Shown one piece after another: positions 37,758-47,100 of a DNA stretch of 64,000 bases. Each line of letters begins with the position of its first letter. The stretch's first letter is position 1. This stretch comes from Thermoplasmata archaeon (lineage in GTDB: Archaea > Thermoplasmatota > Thermoplasmata > Lutacidiplasmatales > UBA184): NCBI GenBank assembly GCA_028864975.1, contig JAGWLG010000007.1, forward strand, positions 1 through 64,000, given 5' to 3'. Under the pieces are notes generated by a model, which was given only the letters and a program-made list of their open reading frames with translations, did no database searches and was not told the origin of the DNA. Position numbers and translations under genes: made by a program.

Positions 37758-38045
37758 ATGCATTTCCCGAAGGAGATCAAGACGTACTGCCCGAAGTGCA
37801 AGACGCACACGGACCACGACGTCGAGAAGGGCAAGAAGCGGACCGCGAGCGAGCTCGCCTGGGGTCAGCGACGCTTCCGCCGCGCCCAGCGGGGGTACGG
37901 AGGGTTCCCCCGACCGAAGCCGGAGGGCCGCGCGAAAGCCGTCCGCCGGGTCTACCTCAAGTACCGTTGTCAGAAGTGCAAGTACGTGGTCCAGCCCAGG
38001 TCGTTCCGCTCGAGCCAGCTCGAGCTCACGGACAAGGGGAAGTGA
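37758..38045 (+). CDS. rpl44e: Ribosomal protein eL42 (L44e)
   Basis: MHFPKEIKTYCPKCKTHTDHDVEKGKKR...YRCQKCKYV. Confidence 0.95.
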   Translation: MHFPKEIKTYCPKCKTHTDHDVEKGKKRTASELAWGQRRFRRAQRGYGGFPRPKPEGRAKAVRRVYLKYRCQKCKYVVQPRSFRSSQLELTDKGK

Positions 38046-38257
38046 TGGCGCCGGAAGAAGAGGGCCTCCCGCCCGAGAACGCGCCCCGCCCACGCGCACC
38101 GTTCGTCGTCGTGAAGTGCAAGGACTGCTCGAAGGAGCATGTCGTCTTCTCCCGACCCGCGACCTCGGTCAACTGCAGCATCTGCGGGGCTCCGCTCGCG
38201 CGCCCCACGGGGGGCCGCGGCAACTTCCTGGGCGAGGTCGTCCGGACGGTGGCGTGA
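38045..38257 (+). CDS. rps27e: Ribosomal protein eS27
   Basis: FVVVKCKDCSKEHVVFSRPATSVNCSICGAPLARPTGGRG. Confidence 0.93.
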   Translation: MAPEEEGLPPENAPRPRAPFVVVKCKDCSKEHVVFSRPATSVNCSICGAPLARPTGGRGNFLGEVVRTVA

Positions 38258-38296
38258 GCCCTTCCCTCCGGAGGGGGAAGGGACGGGGGTCGGAGG

Positions 38297-39073
38297 ATGC
38301 CACTACGAGGAGAGTTCCCCGAAGAGGGGGAACATGTGGTCGCGACCGTCCAGTCCGTGCGCAATTTCGGGGCGTTCGTCGCCCTCGACGAGTACGAGAG
38401 CCGGGAGGCGTTCATCCATCTTTCCGAGGTCGCGACGGGGTGGGTCAAGTACATCCGTGACTACATCCGGGAAGGTCAGAAGATCGTCGCGCGGGTCATC
38501 CACGTGGACCGGGACAGCAAGCAGATCGACCTGTCCTTGAAGCGCATCAACGAGCACCAGCGCCGGGAGAAGCTTCAGACCTGGAAGAACGAACAGCGGG
38601 CGGACCGTCTCCTGACCGTGGTCGCCCAGTCGCTCAAGCTCGACCTTCCGCAGGCCTACCAGCAGTTCGGGGAGGGGCTCGTCGAGAAGTACGGCTCCCT
38701 GTTCAAGGCCTTCGAGGTCGCGTCGCTCGAGCCCAAGAAGGTCGCCCAGGACGGGTTCAAGGGGGCCTGGGTCCAGGCTTTCACCAAGGTCGCCCGGGAG
38801 AACATCTCCCCTCCCAAGGTCTCGGTCTCCGGCATCCTGGAGGTCGCCCACCCCGGGTCGGACGGGGTCGTCCACGTGCGCCAGGCTCTGGCCGAGGCGG
38901 AAGCGGTCTCGCCCGAGACCGTCGAGGTCCAGTACGTGGGAGCGCCGAAGTACCGCGTTGTCGTCTCCGGCACCCAGTACAAGCAGGCGGAGGAGATCCT
39001 CCGGAAGGCCAGCGACGCCGCCCTCTCGACCATCAAGTCCTCCGGGGGCCGAGGGAACTTCACCCACGCGTGA
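38297..39073 (+). CDS. eif2a: Translation initiation factor aIF2 alpha subunit
   Basis: S1 domain EEGEHVVATVQSVRNFGAFVALDEYESREAFIHLSEVATGWVKYIRDYIREGQKIVARV. Confidence 0.95.
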   Translation: MPLRGEFPEEGEHVVATVQSVRNFGAFVALDEYESREAFIHLSEVATGWVKYIRDYIREGQKIVARVIHVDRDSKQIDLSLKRINEHQRREKLQTWKNEQRADRLLTVVAQSLKLDLPQAYQQFGEGLVEKYGSLFKAFEVASLEPKKVAQDGFKGAWVQAFTKVARENISPPKVSVSGILEVAHPGSDGVVHVRQALAEAEAVSPETVEVQYVGAPKYRVVVSGTQYKQAEEILRKASDAALSTIKSSGGRGNFTHA

Positions 39074-39089
39074 GGTCTTCTGCCCGGCC

Positions 39090-39323
39090 ATGACCATGAC
39101 GAACGCGGAGCTGCGCCGCTGCCGCGCCTGCCACCGCTACACCTTCCAGGAGACCTGCCCTCAGTGCAAGGCCACCACCGGGAACCCACACCCCGCCCGT
39201 TGGTCGCCCGAGGACCGCTACGCACGCTACCGGCGTGCGCTGCTCGCCGAGGTCGCGGCCCGGGCCGTCTCCCCTGAGCCGGGGGGCACCGTCGAGGGCT
39301 CCCCGCCCTCCGAGCAGCATTAA
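39090..39323 (+). CDS. nop10: H/ACA RNP protein Nop10
   Basis: LRRCRACHRYTFQETCPQCKATTGNPHPARWSPEDRYARYRR. Confidence 0.92.
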   Translation: MTMTNAELRRCRACHRYTFQETCPQCKATTGNPHPARWSPEDRYARYRRALLAEVAARAVSPEPGGTVEGSPPSEQH

Positions 39324-39350
39324 GAGGCGCGGAGCCTTTCGGGGGCTCTG

Positions 39351-39863
39351 ATGCAGCAGCGGATCAAGGTCGTGAACGAGATTAGCGACCTCGTGCCGGT
39401 GCTCCGGGCAGTCGACTCTCCCCTCAAGCTCCAGCTCTTCCAGCGGCTGGCCGAGACCTGGCTCACGCTCCAGGACATCGAGACCGAGTTCGGGAAGGAG
39501 GGCGTGAAGGTCCTGGGCTTCTTCGAGAAGTTGAAGCTCGTCGACTCCCGGTGGGTCTCTCGAGAGGGAAGGAAGACCCCGGACAAGAGCTTCCACAGCT
39601 ACTACTCCACGGTCAACATCAACACGACGGCGCCCCTCTCGGAGATCTCGGAGATCCTCTCCGTCGCCTCGATGGCCGACAAGGACTACGGGCGACTGGA
39701 GAAGCAGATCATGGATTGTGTCGGAGACCAGGGCCGGTTCTTCTCCGACGTCGCGGAGGAGCTCAAGATGAGCCCGACCCGCCTCAAAGGCCTCATCAAG
39801 AGGTCCGAACGGCTCGAGTTCCGGGGCCACCGGATCGAGCGCTTGAACGGCTCCCGCGACTGA
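39351..39863 (+). CDS. Winged-helix (ArsR-like) archaeal DNA-binding protein
   Basis: VLRAVDSPLKLQLFQRLAETWLTLQDIETEFGKEGVKVLGFFEKLKLVDSRWV. Confidence 0.7.
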   Translation: MQQRIKVVNEISDLVPVLRAVDSPLKLQLFQRLAETWLTLQDIETEFGKEGVKVLGFFEKLKLVDSRWVSREGRKTPDKSFHSYYSTVNINTTAPLSEISEILSVASMADKDYGRLEKQIMDCVGDQGRFFSDVAEELKMSPTRLKGLIKRSERLEFRGHRIERLNGSRD

Positions 39864-39867
39864 CCCG

Positions 39868-40485
39868 ATGGGCGAAGGCGATCGCCGACCCCGCGTCGAG
39901 GTGCTGCGTCTGGGTCATCGCCCCTCTCGCGACCCCCGGCTCACGACCCACCTCGCGCTCACGGCCCGGGCCTTCGGCGCCGGCGCGATCCATGTCGAGC
40001 CTCCGGACCTCTCCCTTGCCGAACGGGTGAGGTCGGCGACCGAGCGGTTCGGAGGGGAGTTCCGCGTCGAAGGGGTCCGTGCGTGGCGACCCTTCCTCAA
40101 GGGATGGGCGGGGACCACCGTCCATCTGACGATGTACGGAGAGGACCTGGACGAGGTAGCTCCTCGTCTCAAGGTCGCTCCCGGGCCGTTCCTGGTCATT
40201 GTCGGGGGCCCGAAGGTCCCTCGGGAGGTCTACGAGCTCTCCACGTTCAACGTCGCGGTCACCCATCAGCCCCACAGCGAAGTGGCCGCGCTCGCGCTCA
40301 CGCTGGACCGGCTCCTCGGGACGCCCCGGGAGGAGCTTCGGCCGCGGGCGAGGCTCCAGGTCCTTCCTCACCCGAGGGGCAAGAAGGTGGTCGACCACGA
40401 AGGCCGCGCCGTGGACGGGTCGTCGGCCGACACGGAAGATCTCGAGGACGAGCCCGCTCCTCCCCCGGCTCTGGGGTCTCCATGA
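39868..40485 (+). CDS. tRNA (cytidine-56 2'-O) methyltransferase aTrm56
   Basis: VEVLRLGHRPSRDPRLTTHLALTARAFGA...LVIVGGPKVPREVYELSTFNVAVTHQPHSEVAALALTLDRL. Confidence 0.85.
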   Translation: MGEGDRRPRVEVLRLGHRPSRDPRLTTHLALTARAFGAGAIHVEPPDLSLAERVRSATERFGGEFRVEGVRAWRPFLKGWAGTTVHLTMYGEDLDEVAPRLKVAPGPFLVIVGGPKVPREVYELSTFNVAVTHQPHSEVAALALTLDRLLGTPREELRPRARLQVLPHPRGKKVVDHEGRAVDGSSADTEDLEDEPAPPPALGSP

Positions 40486-41462
40486 ACGACGCGATCCCCC
40501 CGGCCCGAGCTCCCCTGCGGGCTCGGGCCCCCGGCAAGGCGATTCTTTTCGGAGAGCACGCGGTCGTCTTCGGAAGGACCGCGGTGGTCCTCGCCTTGGA
40601 GCTGGGCACTGAGGTTGCGATCGACGAGGGCGCGCCTGGCGGTGAGAGCACGTACAACGGATCCGCGGAGGCAGCGCGTTCGAACCCCTACCTGCAGGAG
40701 GCCCTTCGGTCCCACTCCGCGGGCCACGCTTTGGCGCTGAACGTCCGTTCGGATATCCCGAAGGCCTCGGGGCTCGGTTCCTCCGCCGCTTTCACGGCGG
40801 CCTTGATGGCGGGACTGCTCTCCCTTCAGGGAGGGTCTTCCCGAGCTCGACTGGCCGAAGAGAGCTTCCGAACGGAGCGGGGCGCCCAAGGGGTGGGCTC
40901 GCCTGTCGACACGAGCGCGGCCGTGGCGGGCGGGGTGCTCACCGTCGGGCATCAGGGACTCCCCGGCGCCACCGCCCTCTGGTCGCTACCTGCGGTCGAC
41001 GGAGGCCCACCTTGGAGCGTGGGGCGGGTCCCGGACCCCGGCTGGACCTGGGTCGTGGGCTACACGGGCGTGCCCAAGGATACGGCGACGGTCGTGCGGC
41101 GCGTGGGCGAGCGCGTGAAGCGCCCCGACGGGGAGCGTCTCCTCGACGAGATCGCGCACGTCGCGGTCGAGGGCGTCGAGGCTCTTCGAGCAAAGGACCG
41201 CGCGGCGGTGGGACGGGCGATGAAGGAGAATCAACGGCTCCTCGTGGACCTCGGCATCTCCCACCCGCGTCTCGAAGAGCTGCTCGCGAGCATCGACCGC
41301 TACGCTTTGGGGGCCAAGATCACAGGGGCAGGCGGAGGGGGGTCGGTGGTCGCCCTCCCTCGGGAGGGAGAGGAAGTGCTCGTCGGACGGGCGATCTCCC
41401 ATGCGGGCGGCGTGCCGTTCCTCGTACGAGTTGCCCCCAGCGGAGCCGCCCTGGAGGCCTGA
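40482..41462 (+). CDS. mvk: Mevalonate kinase (GHMP)
   Basis: RAPGKAILFGEHAVVFGRTAVVLAL, PKASGLGSSAAFTAAL, AKITGAGGGGSVVAL. Confidence 0.93.
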   Translation: MNDAIPPARAPLRARAPGKAILFGEHAVVFGRTAVVLALELGTEVAIDEGAPGGESTYNGSAEAARSNPYLQEALRSHSAGHALALNVRSDIPKASGLGSSAAFTAALMAGLLSLQGGSSRARLAEESFRTERGAQGVGSPVDTSAAVAGGVLTVGHQGLPGATALWSLPAVDGGPPWSVGRVPDPGWTWVVGYTGVPKDTATVVRRVGERVKRPDGERLLDEIAHVAVEGVEALRAKDRAAVGRAMKENQRLLVDLGISHPRLEELLASIDRYALGAKITGAGGGGSVVALPREGEEVLVGRAISHAGGVPFLVRVAPSGAALEA

Positions 41463-41621
41463 CCGGTCCCTGAGCGGCCACTCGCTGTGGAGTTGATGGC
41501 GAGCGGCCCTTTGAGATGAGGAACGCATCTCCTGGCGCCGAGCTTTCGTCGATCGCCTGCGTACCCGCAGATTGAAGACCCTTGGAGGACTTCTCCCGCG
41601 CAGCGGAGTGGCGGCCCCGCC

Positions 41622-42167
41622 TTGCGAATGCGACTTTCACACCTGCGCGCGGTCGGGCCTGGAGGAGAGGCCATCCCTGCGCCGACACCGTCGGTGACGG
41701 AAGCCAGGGTCCTCGCGAGCCTCCGTCGGGTCCTCCACGACACATCCTTGTGCTCTCTCGCGACGGTCGCGGACGATGGGGGACCCCATATCTGCCACGT
41801 CTACTTCGCTTTCGACCAGGAGTTACGGGTCCACTTCCTCTCGCACCCCGATTCGGCCCACTGCCGACACATTCGTCGGTCGGGTCGTGCCTCGATCTCG
41901 GTCTACGATTCCCACCAGAGTTGGGGGGGGCAAGATGCGGGGATCGCGATGGACGGCGTGGCCAAAGAGTGTCGCGGTACGGACGAGACCGCCGCTGAGT
42001 CGACCTATGCTCGCAGGTTCAAAGGATACCGAACGTGGACCCGGAGCAGTGAGTTCTCTCGATTCGGCCGCAGGTATCGCTTCTACACTTTCACCCCCAC
42101 CAGTCTGAAGGTGTTCGACGAGCGGAGGCTGGGTCCCGGCCTCTTCCTCACCGCCCGGGTCCGCTAG
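41622..42167 (+). CDS. Pyridoxamine 5'-phosphate oxidase-like FMN-binding protein
   Basis: SLATVADDGGPHICHVYFAFDQELRVHFLSHPDSAHCRHIRRSGRASISVYD. Confidence 0.7.
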   Translation: MRMRLSHLRAVGPGGEAIPAPTPSVTEARVLASLRRVLHDTSLCSLATVADDGGPHICHVYFAFDQELRVHFLSHPDSAHCRHIRRSGRASISVYDSHQSWGGQDAGIAMDGVAKECRGTDETAAESTYARRFKGYRTWTRSSEFSRFGRRYRFYTFTPTSLKVFDERRLGPGLFLTARVR

Positions 42168-42296
42168 GACGGTTGACGACTGGGGCGGGTCGTGTCCTTC
42201 TGAGCCCCGAGCTCCTGACCAGGTTCTTGAGAGGCACGGGTCGTGCCCTGATCCACCTCTGGGGAACGGTGGGTCCAAAGCCCCGAAGTCGAGTCC

Positions 42297-43493
42297 CTAT
42301 CGCTTCGCGACGATGCGAAGGACCTCGCCCCCTTGCAGGGGATGGTCTGCACCCAGAGCCCGGCGCGTGCGCCCATCGATGGCCCGTACGAAGTGCTCGC
42401 CGAGGTCCGTGTGGACGCGATACGCGAGCTGGCGCGCCGAGGTCCCCTGCGGGACCAGGTGGGCGTCGGGGAGCACGCGGCCCTGCTTGTCCGTCCACCG
42501 GTTCTCGTCCTCGACGGGGAAGACGACGATCTGCTTCATCGCCCCGAAGACCAGGGACTCGAGGGCCTCGATCACTCCGGTCGTCCCCCATCGCTGGAGG
42601 TAGGACCCCACGTCGTCGAGCGCCTTCTGCTGTCCCCCCGAGAGCCTCGAGCCCTCGACGACCTGGAACTTGCCCTCCCCGGGTCGATAGGAGATGAGAC
42701 CGGCCTTGGCGGCGCGTCGGAGCAAGAGCTCGAGGTCCGCGCTCGTCGCTCGGACCGGTACCGGAGCGACCTTCCCCTCGAGGTCCTTGAGCGCCTCCTG
42801 CGCGACCCGGTCCGCCTTGTTGGCGACGACCAGGCGCGGTCGCGCGATCCGCAGGAGGTCGCGCGCGAGGTGCAGCAGGTCCTCCTCCGTCCACTTGGAA
42901 GGGCGTGCGTGGTCGAGAGGGACGTCGCGCAGCGCGTGCTGCACGTTTCCCACATTGATGCCCATCCCCGTGAGCCGACCCGCGATCGCCTCGTCGAGCT
43001 TGGCGCCGGAGAGCTCCCATCCCCGGGAGGCCTTGTCCCACTGTTTCCCGAGCGCCCCCGCGACCCAGAGGTCGAGCTCCTCCTGGACGAACGCCACCTC
43101 TTCCTCTGGTCGGAAGCTCCCGGGCTCCGCGAGGACCCCCTCGGGCGTGGTCCCTCCCGACAGGTCGACCACGTGGAGGTATCCGTCGGCCTGACGGAGG
43201 TCGTCCAGGAACTTGTTCCCCTTCCCCTTGCCCGCGTGCGCCCCCGGGACCAAGCCCGCGACGTCGACAAGATGCACGGGGACCTGGCGGGTCCCCGCGT
43301 CGCAGGGGGCGTTCCCGGGGGTGCAGGGGGTGCCCTTCTCCCCATGCGGACACGGGAAGCGGACGAAGGAGACCCCCTTGTTCGCCTCGATGGTGGTGAA
43401 GGGATACGGCCCGACCGGGACGTTCAGCAGCGTGAGCGCGTTGAAGAGCGTGGACTTCCCGACGTTCGGCTTTCCGATGAGACCGACCTCCAT
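42297..43493 (-). CDS. OBG/YchF-like GTPase
   Basis: MEVGLIGKPNVGKSTLFNALTLLNVPVGPYPFTTIEANKGVSFV...VDVAGLVPGAHAGKGKGNKFLDDLRQAD; start at 43493 within ORF 42297-44249. Confidence 0.92.
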   Translation of the reverse strand: MEVGLIGKPNVGKSTLFNALTLLNVPVGPYPFTTIEANKGVSFVRFPCPHGEKGTPCTPGNAPCDAGTRQVPVHLVDVAGLVPGAHAGKGKGNKFLDDLRQADGYLHVVDLSGGTTPEGVLAEPGSFRPEEEVAFVQEELDLWVAGALGKQWDKASRGWELSGAKLDEAIAGRLTGMGINVGNVQHALRDVPLDHARPSKWTEEDLLHLARDLLRIARPRLVVANKADRVAQEALKDLEGKVAPVPVRATSADLELLLRRAAKAGLISYRPGEGKFQVVEGSRLSGGQQKALDDVGSYLQRWGTTGVIEALESLVFGAMKQIVVFPVEDENRWTDKQGRVLPDAHLVPQGTSARQLAYRVHTDLGEHFVRAIDGRTRRALGADHPLQGGEVLRIVAKR

Positions 43494-43519
43494 GGAACGA
43501 ACCTCGTGTGGAACCCTTC

Positions 43520-44071
43520 CTACGTGCCGTAGTGGGGCGCGACCTCGCGGAACCCGGATTGACGGTTGACCGTGAGGGCCATGGCGAACAGCAATCCCGA
43601 GAGTCGGTTCGCGTAGGCCAGGACCACCGGGCGCTGGGGCTGCCCCCGGTGAAGCCGCACCACTTCTCGCTCGGCGCGCCGCGCCACGGCTCGAGCGACG
43701 TGGAGGCGGGCCGCGGCGGTCGTGCCACGGGGAAGGACGAACGCGTGCCGCTCCTCGAAGCTCTCGGAGAAGGTGTCGATCTCCTTCTCGAGCCTCTGGA
43801 GGTGCCGCTCCTCCAATCGGTGGGGTGGAGGAGGCTGTCCTGCGGGGGTCGCGAGCTCCGCATTGAGGATGAAGATCTCGTGTTGCAGCCGTTCGAGGAT
43901 CTCCCGGAGGGGACCCAGCTCTGCCGGGAGCTCCGCCTGGGCGAGGCCGAGGTGGCAGCAGAGCTCGTCCATGGCCCCGCAAGCCTCCACGTGAAGGTCC
44001 TCCTTCGGGACGCGGCGGCCGCCGATGAGACCCGTGTCGCCCTTGTCCCCGCCCCGCGTGTAGAGCTTCAG
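43520..44071 (-). CDS. Cob(I)alamin adenosyltransferase, PduO/ATR type
   Basis: Frame reads LKLYTRGGDKGDTGLIGGRRVPKEDLHVEACGAMDELCCHLGLA...VVLAYANRLSGLLFAMAL. Start codon unclear (non-ATG). Confidence 0.85.
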   Translation of the reverse strand: MKLYTRGGDKGDTGLIGGRRVPKEDLHVEACGAMDELCCHLGLAQAELPAELGPLREILERLQHEIFILNAELATPAGQPPPPHRLEERHLQRLEKEIDTFSESFEERHAFVLPRGTTAAARLHVARAVARRAEREVVRLHRGQPQRPVVLAYANRLSGLLFAMALTVNRQSGFREVAPHYGT

Positions 44072-44150
44072 AGCCCCCCCTCTTTCGCGGGACAGGGGCT
44101 GGACGATATAGTCCTCGGCCCGTTCGCGGGTGGCGCAAAGCTAACTTCCC

Positions 44151-47100
44151 ATGCCCGCTCGACTCCACGTGGGCGGACGTCCAGCTCGATCCACCGAGGG
44201 GCTCGCCGACCGTGCCGACGTGGTCCCTTCCCGGGATCCGGCGAGACACGGGGGAGCGCTGGCCGCTCTTCTCCTGAGTTCACTTTTCCTGCTTTCCAGC
44301 ATCGTTCCGATGTCCCACTTCGAGGTCGGAGGGGCCCCCAAGACCGCTCAGGCCACGTCCTCTCCTGTCCTCGCAGCCTCCGCCTCTCCCGCCCCCTCTC
44401 CCCTCGCTTCTCCCTCACGGTCGGAAGGGGCCTCTCCGATCGTTCCCGGCGCGCAGGGAGCTTCGCAGCCCTCACCCACCCCGGGGGGGACCTCTGGGAC
44501 CGCGTGCCCTGCGGCCCAATTCGTGTTGAACGGGACCGAGTCGGACACCACCGTTGCGGCAGGCAGCACGGACTACTGGGCGGCGAGCTACCCTTCGAGC
44601 GAGGCGGGGGAGTGGCTCACAGGTTTCGAGGTCACCTCTTCGGTGGCGTTCGTGAACGCGGGGACCGGCCCCGGGAGCGCGACCGCGCTCGTAGAGCTCG
44701 AGCTCACCCCGGTCGCGTACGCCCCCTGGGGAGGCACCGCGACCTCGCTCCTCGCCCCTCCCCCCGGCGTCGCGGTCGCCAGTTGGACCCTGTACCTGGG
44801 TGGCGGGAACGACGCCTCCGGGCAGACGGGGTCGCAGTCCTGTCTGACCGACACCGTCCCGAGCGCGGACCCCTACGTCACGGTGGTCGTTAGCGCGGGA
44901 TCATCGACCCTTTCGAAGATGGTGACCACGGCCGCCATGTCGGTCGACATGGTGGCCCCGGGCGCCGCGGGCGACTGTCGGACGGGGCAGGGGATCGAGT
45001 ATGGAGGGCAGACGGACAGCTCCCCGGCCGCCGCCGGGGTCGAGTCCTGGGCCTCGAGCGACCCCTCGGCCCTCGTCGGAGAGGCGGTCTCGGGGTTCGA
45101 GGTGAGCCTCTCCGGGGCCTACTCGGTCGCCCCGACGGCCACCGCGGCCTACGCCTCGGTCGAGGCGATGCTGGTGCTCGCTCCCCGGCCGTTCACGGCT
45201 TGGAACAGCAGCGGTCAGGCCGTACCAGGTCTACCCGCGGGCGCGGAGGTCGTGGGGGTCTTCGAGGTCCCGGTCGCGACCACGCAGGGGAGCGGCGCCG
45301 TCGCCGTCTCCACCTCCTGTCTCGACCTCGTGGTCCCTTCCACGCTCCCCTACCTATCTCTGCTCCTGGTCGTGAACAGTAGTTCGACCAACGTCCTGAG
45401 CGCTCAGGTGGAGACGACGACGTTCGTGTCCGCCGCGGGCATCGTTCCCTCGGGGTGCGAGGCGGGGGGCATGCCCCAGTACGGGGGAGAGTCCGACGTG
45501 ATCTCCAGCGGAAGCGGTGGGTCGGGGTTGTGGGCCGCGAGCGACCCCACGGACCTCTCGGGGGACTACCTCAACAGTTTCCAGACGAGCGTGGTCGAGT
45601 CCTATGCGGGAGCCCCCTCCGCTGTTCCGTCCTTTGGAACGACGCTCTTCTGGCTCTTCCTGAGCCCGGTCGCCTACTCCGGGTGGAACTCGGGCGGGCA
45701 GTCGGTCCCTTCCCTTCCGTCGGGGTCTCTGGTGCTCGGGGCTTGGTCCCTCTCGACAGGATCCGGGGGCGACCAGGAGGGGACGGCCCTGTACGTGAGC
45801 TGCCTCCATCTCGTGGTGCCGAACGGCCAGCCGTACCTCAGCCTCCTGGTCGACGAGCGGGGTGCGGTCGGACTCACGTCCGAGGTGCAATCGGTCACGT
45901 ATGCCACGGTGACAACGCATTCGACTCCGTGCTCGATCGAGCGCAACGCGACCGCCCAGCTCGGGCAGGAGGACAGCGTGACGCCGGCGAGCACGACCGC
46001 GTGGTGGGCCGCGAGCGCTCCAGGGACCTTCGGGGGCGACCGCGTGTCCGGCCTGACCCTCAGCACCTCGATCGCCCCCAACCCTGGGGTCGCGGCCCTC
46101 CCTGGTGACGCGTACTCGCTGGTCTGGCTCCTGTCGACGAGCACCCTCTATGCGGGGAACAACGGTCCGGGCACGTCCCTGACGGGCTTCCCCGCGGGCA
46201 CCGTTCTCGCTTCCCTCAAGCTCGCGACGGGTTCGGGGTTCGGTTCCCTCGACGAGTCCGTCTCGCTATCATGCCTGGACGCGATCGTCCCGTCCGGCGA
46301 GCCCTACCTCACGACGATGATCCAGATTGTCTCGGGGCCCGGGGGGAACCTTGACGCTGAAGTGCAATCGATGGTGCGGGCAGAGCCCCCGAGCGAGGCC
46401 AGCCCCTGCCTCGCCCCGGCGTCGCTCCGTGGCCCGTCGATCCAGGCCGGGGGCGAAGCGGACACGCTTTCGTCCTCGGGGATCGGTTGGTTCGTCGCGA
46501 GCGATCCCACGAACCTCTCCGGTGAGGTGGTGACCTCCGTCGCGTTCTCCGCCTCGCTCACGTTCGGGACGGCGAGCGCGACGCCGACCTTCGGAGAGGC
46601 CCTCTTCGCCCTCTTCTTCTCACGGACGCCCTACACGCCGTGGGACTCCGCCGGGCAGTCCTTGGGGAGCTTTCCCCCGGAGACCGCGCCCGTCGGGCAG
46701 TGGATCCTCAAGACCGGCTCGGCCAACGAGAGCGCCGCGGAGTCGAGCGATGCGACCTGTCTCGTGGTACCGGTTCCCCGGGGCGCGCCCTACCTATCGC
46801 TGATGGTCGACCCTCTGGCGGCTTCCACTCCCTCCCTCGCCGCGGAGATGCAGGTCGCGGTCGGGACCGCGACGCCGACCCCGCTGACCTCGGTCGCCAC
46901 GGTCTACCCTCCTTCGGGGGGAGACGCGGGTCGCACCTCCTTCTTCCTCTCGGCCGCTCCGACCGGCGGGGTCGCACCCTATCAAGCGACCTGGTCGCTG
47001 GGGGATGGGACCTGGCTCCAAGGCCACTCCCAGAACCACACGTACACGTCGCCGGGCAACTACGCGGTGAACGTGTGGACCAACGACTCGCTCGGGAACT

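Noticed and set aside
38259-38282. Hairpin CCCTTCCC-tccggagg-GGGAAGGG between S27e and aIF2a
   Set aside because: Short GC-rich intergenic hairpin within a co-directional core operon; could be chance, not strong enough to call a terminator.
43494-44249. N-terminal extension of the YchF-like ORF to 650 aa
   Set aside because: Overlaps the cobalamin adenosyltransferase gene in another frame; the G-domain starts at MEVGLIGKPNVGKST (43493).
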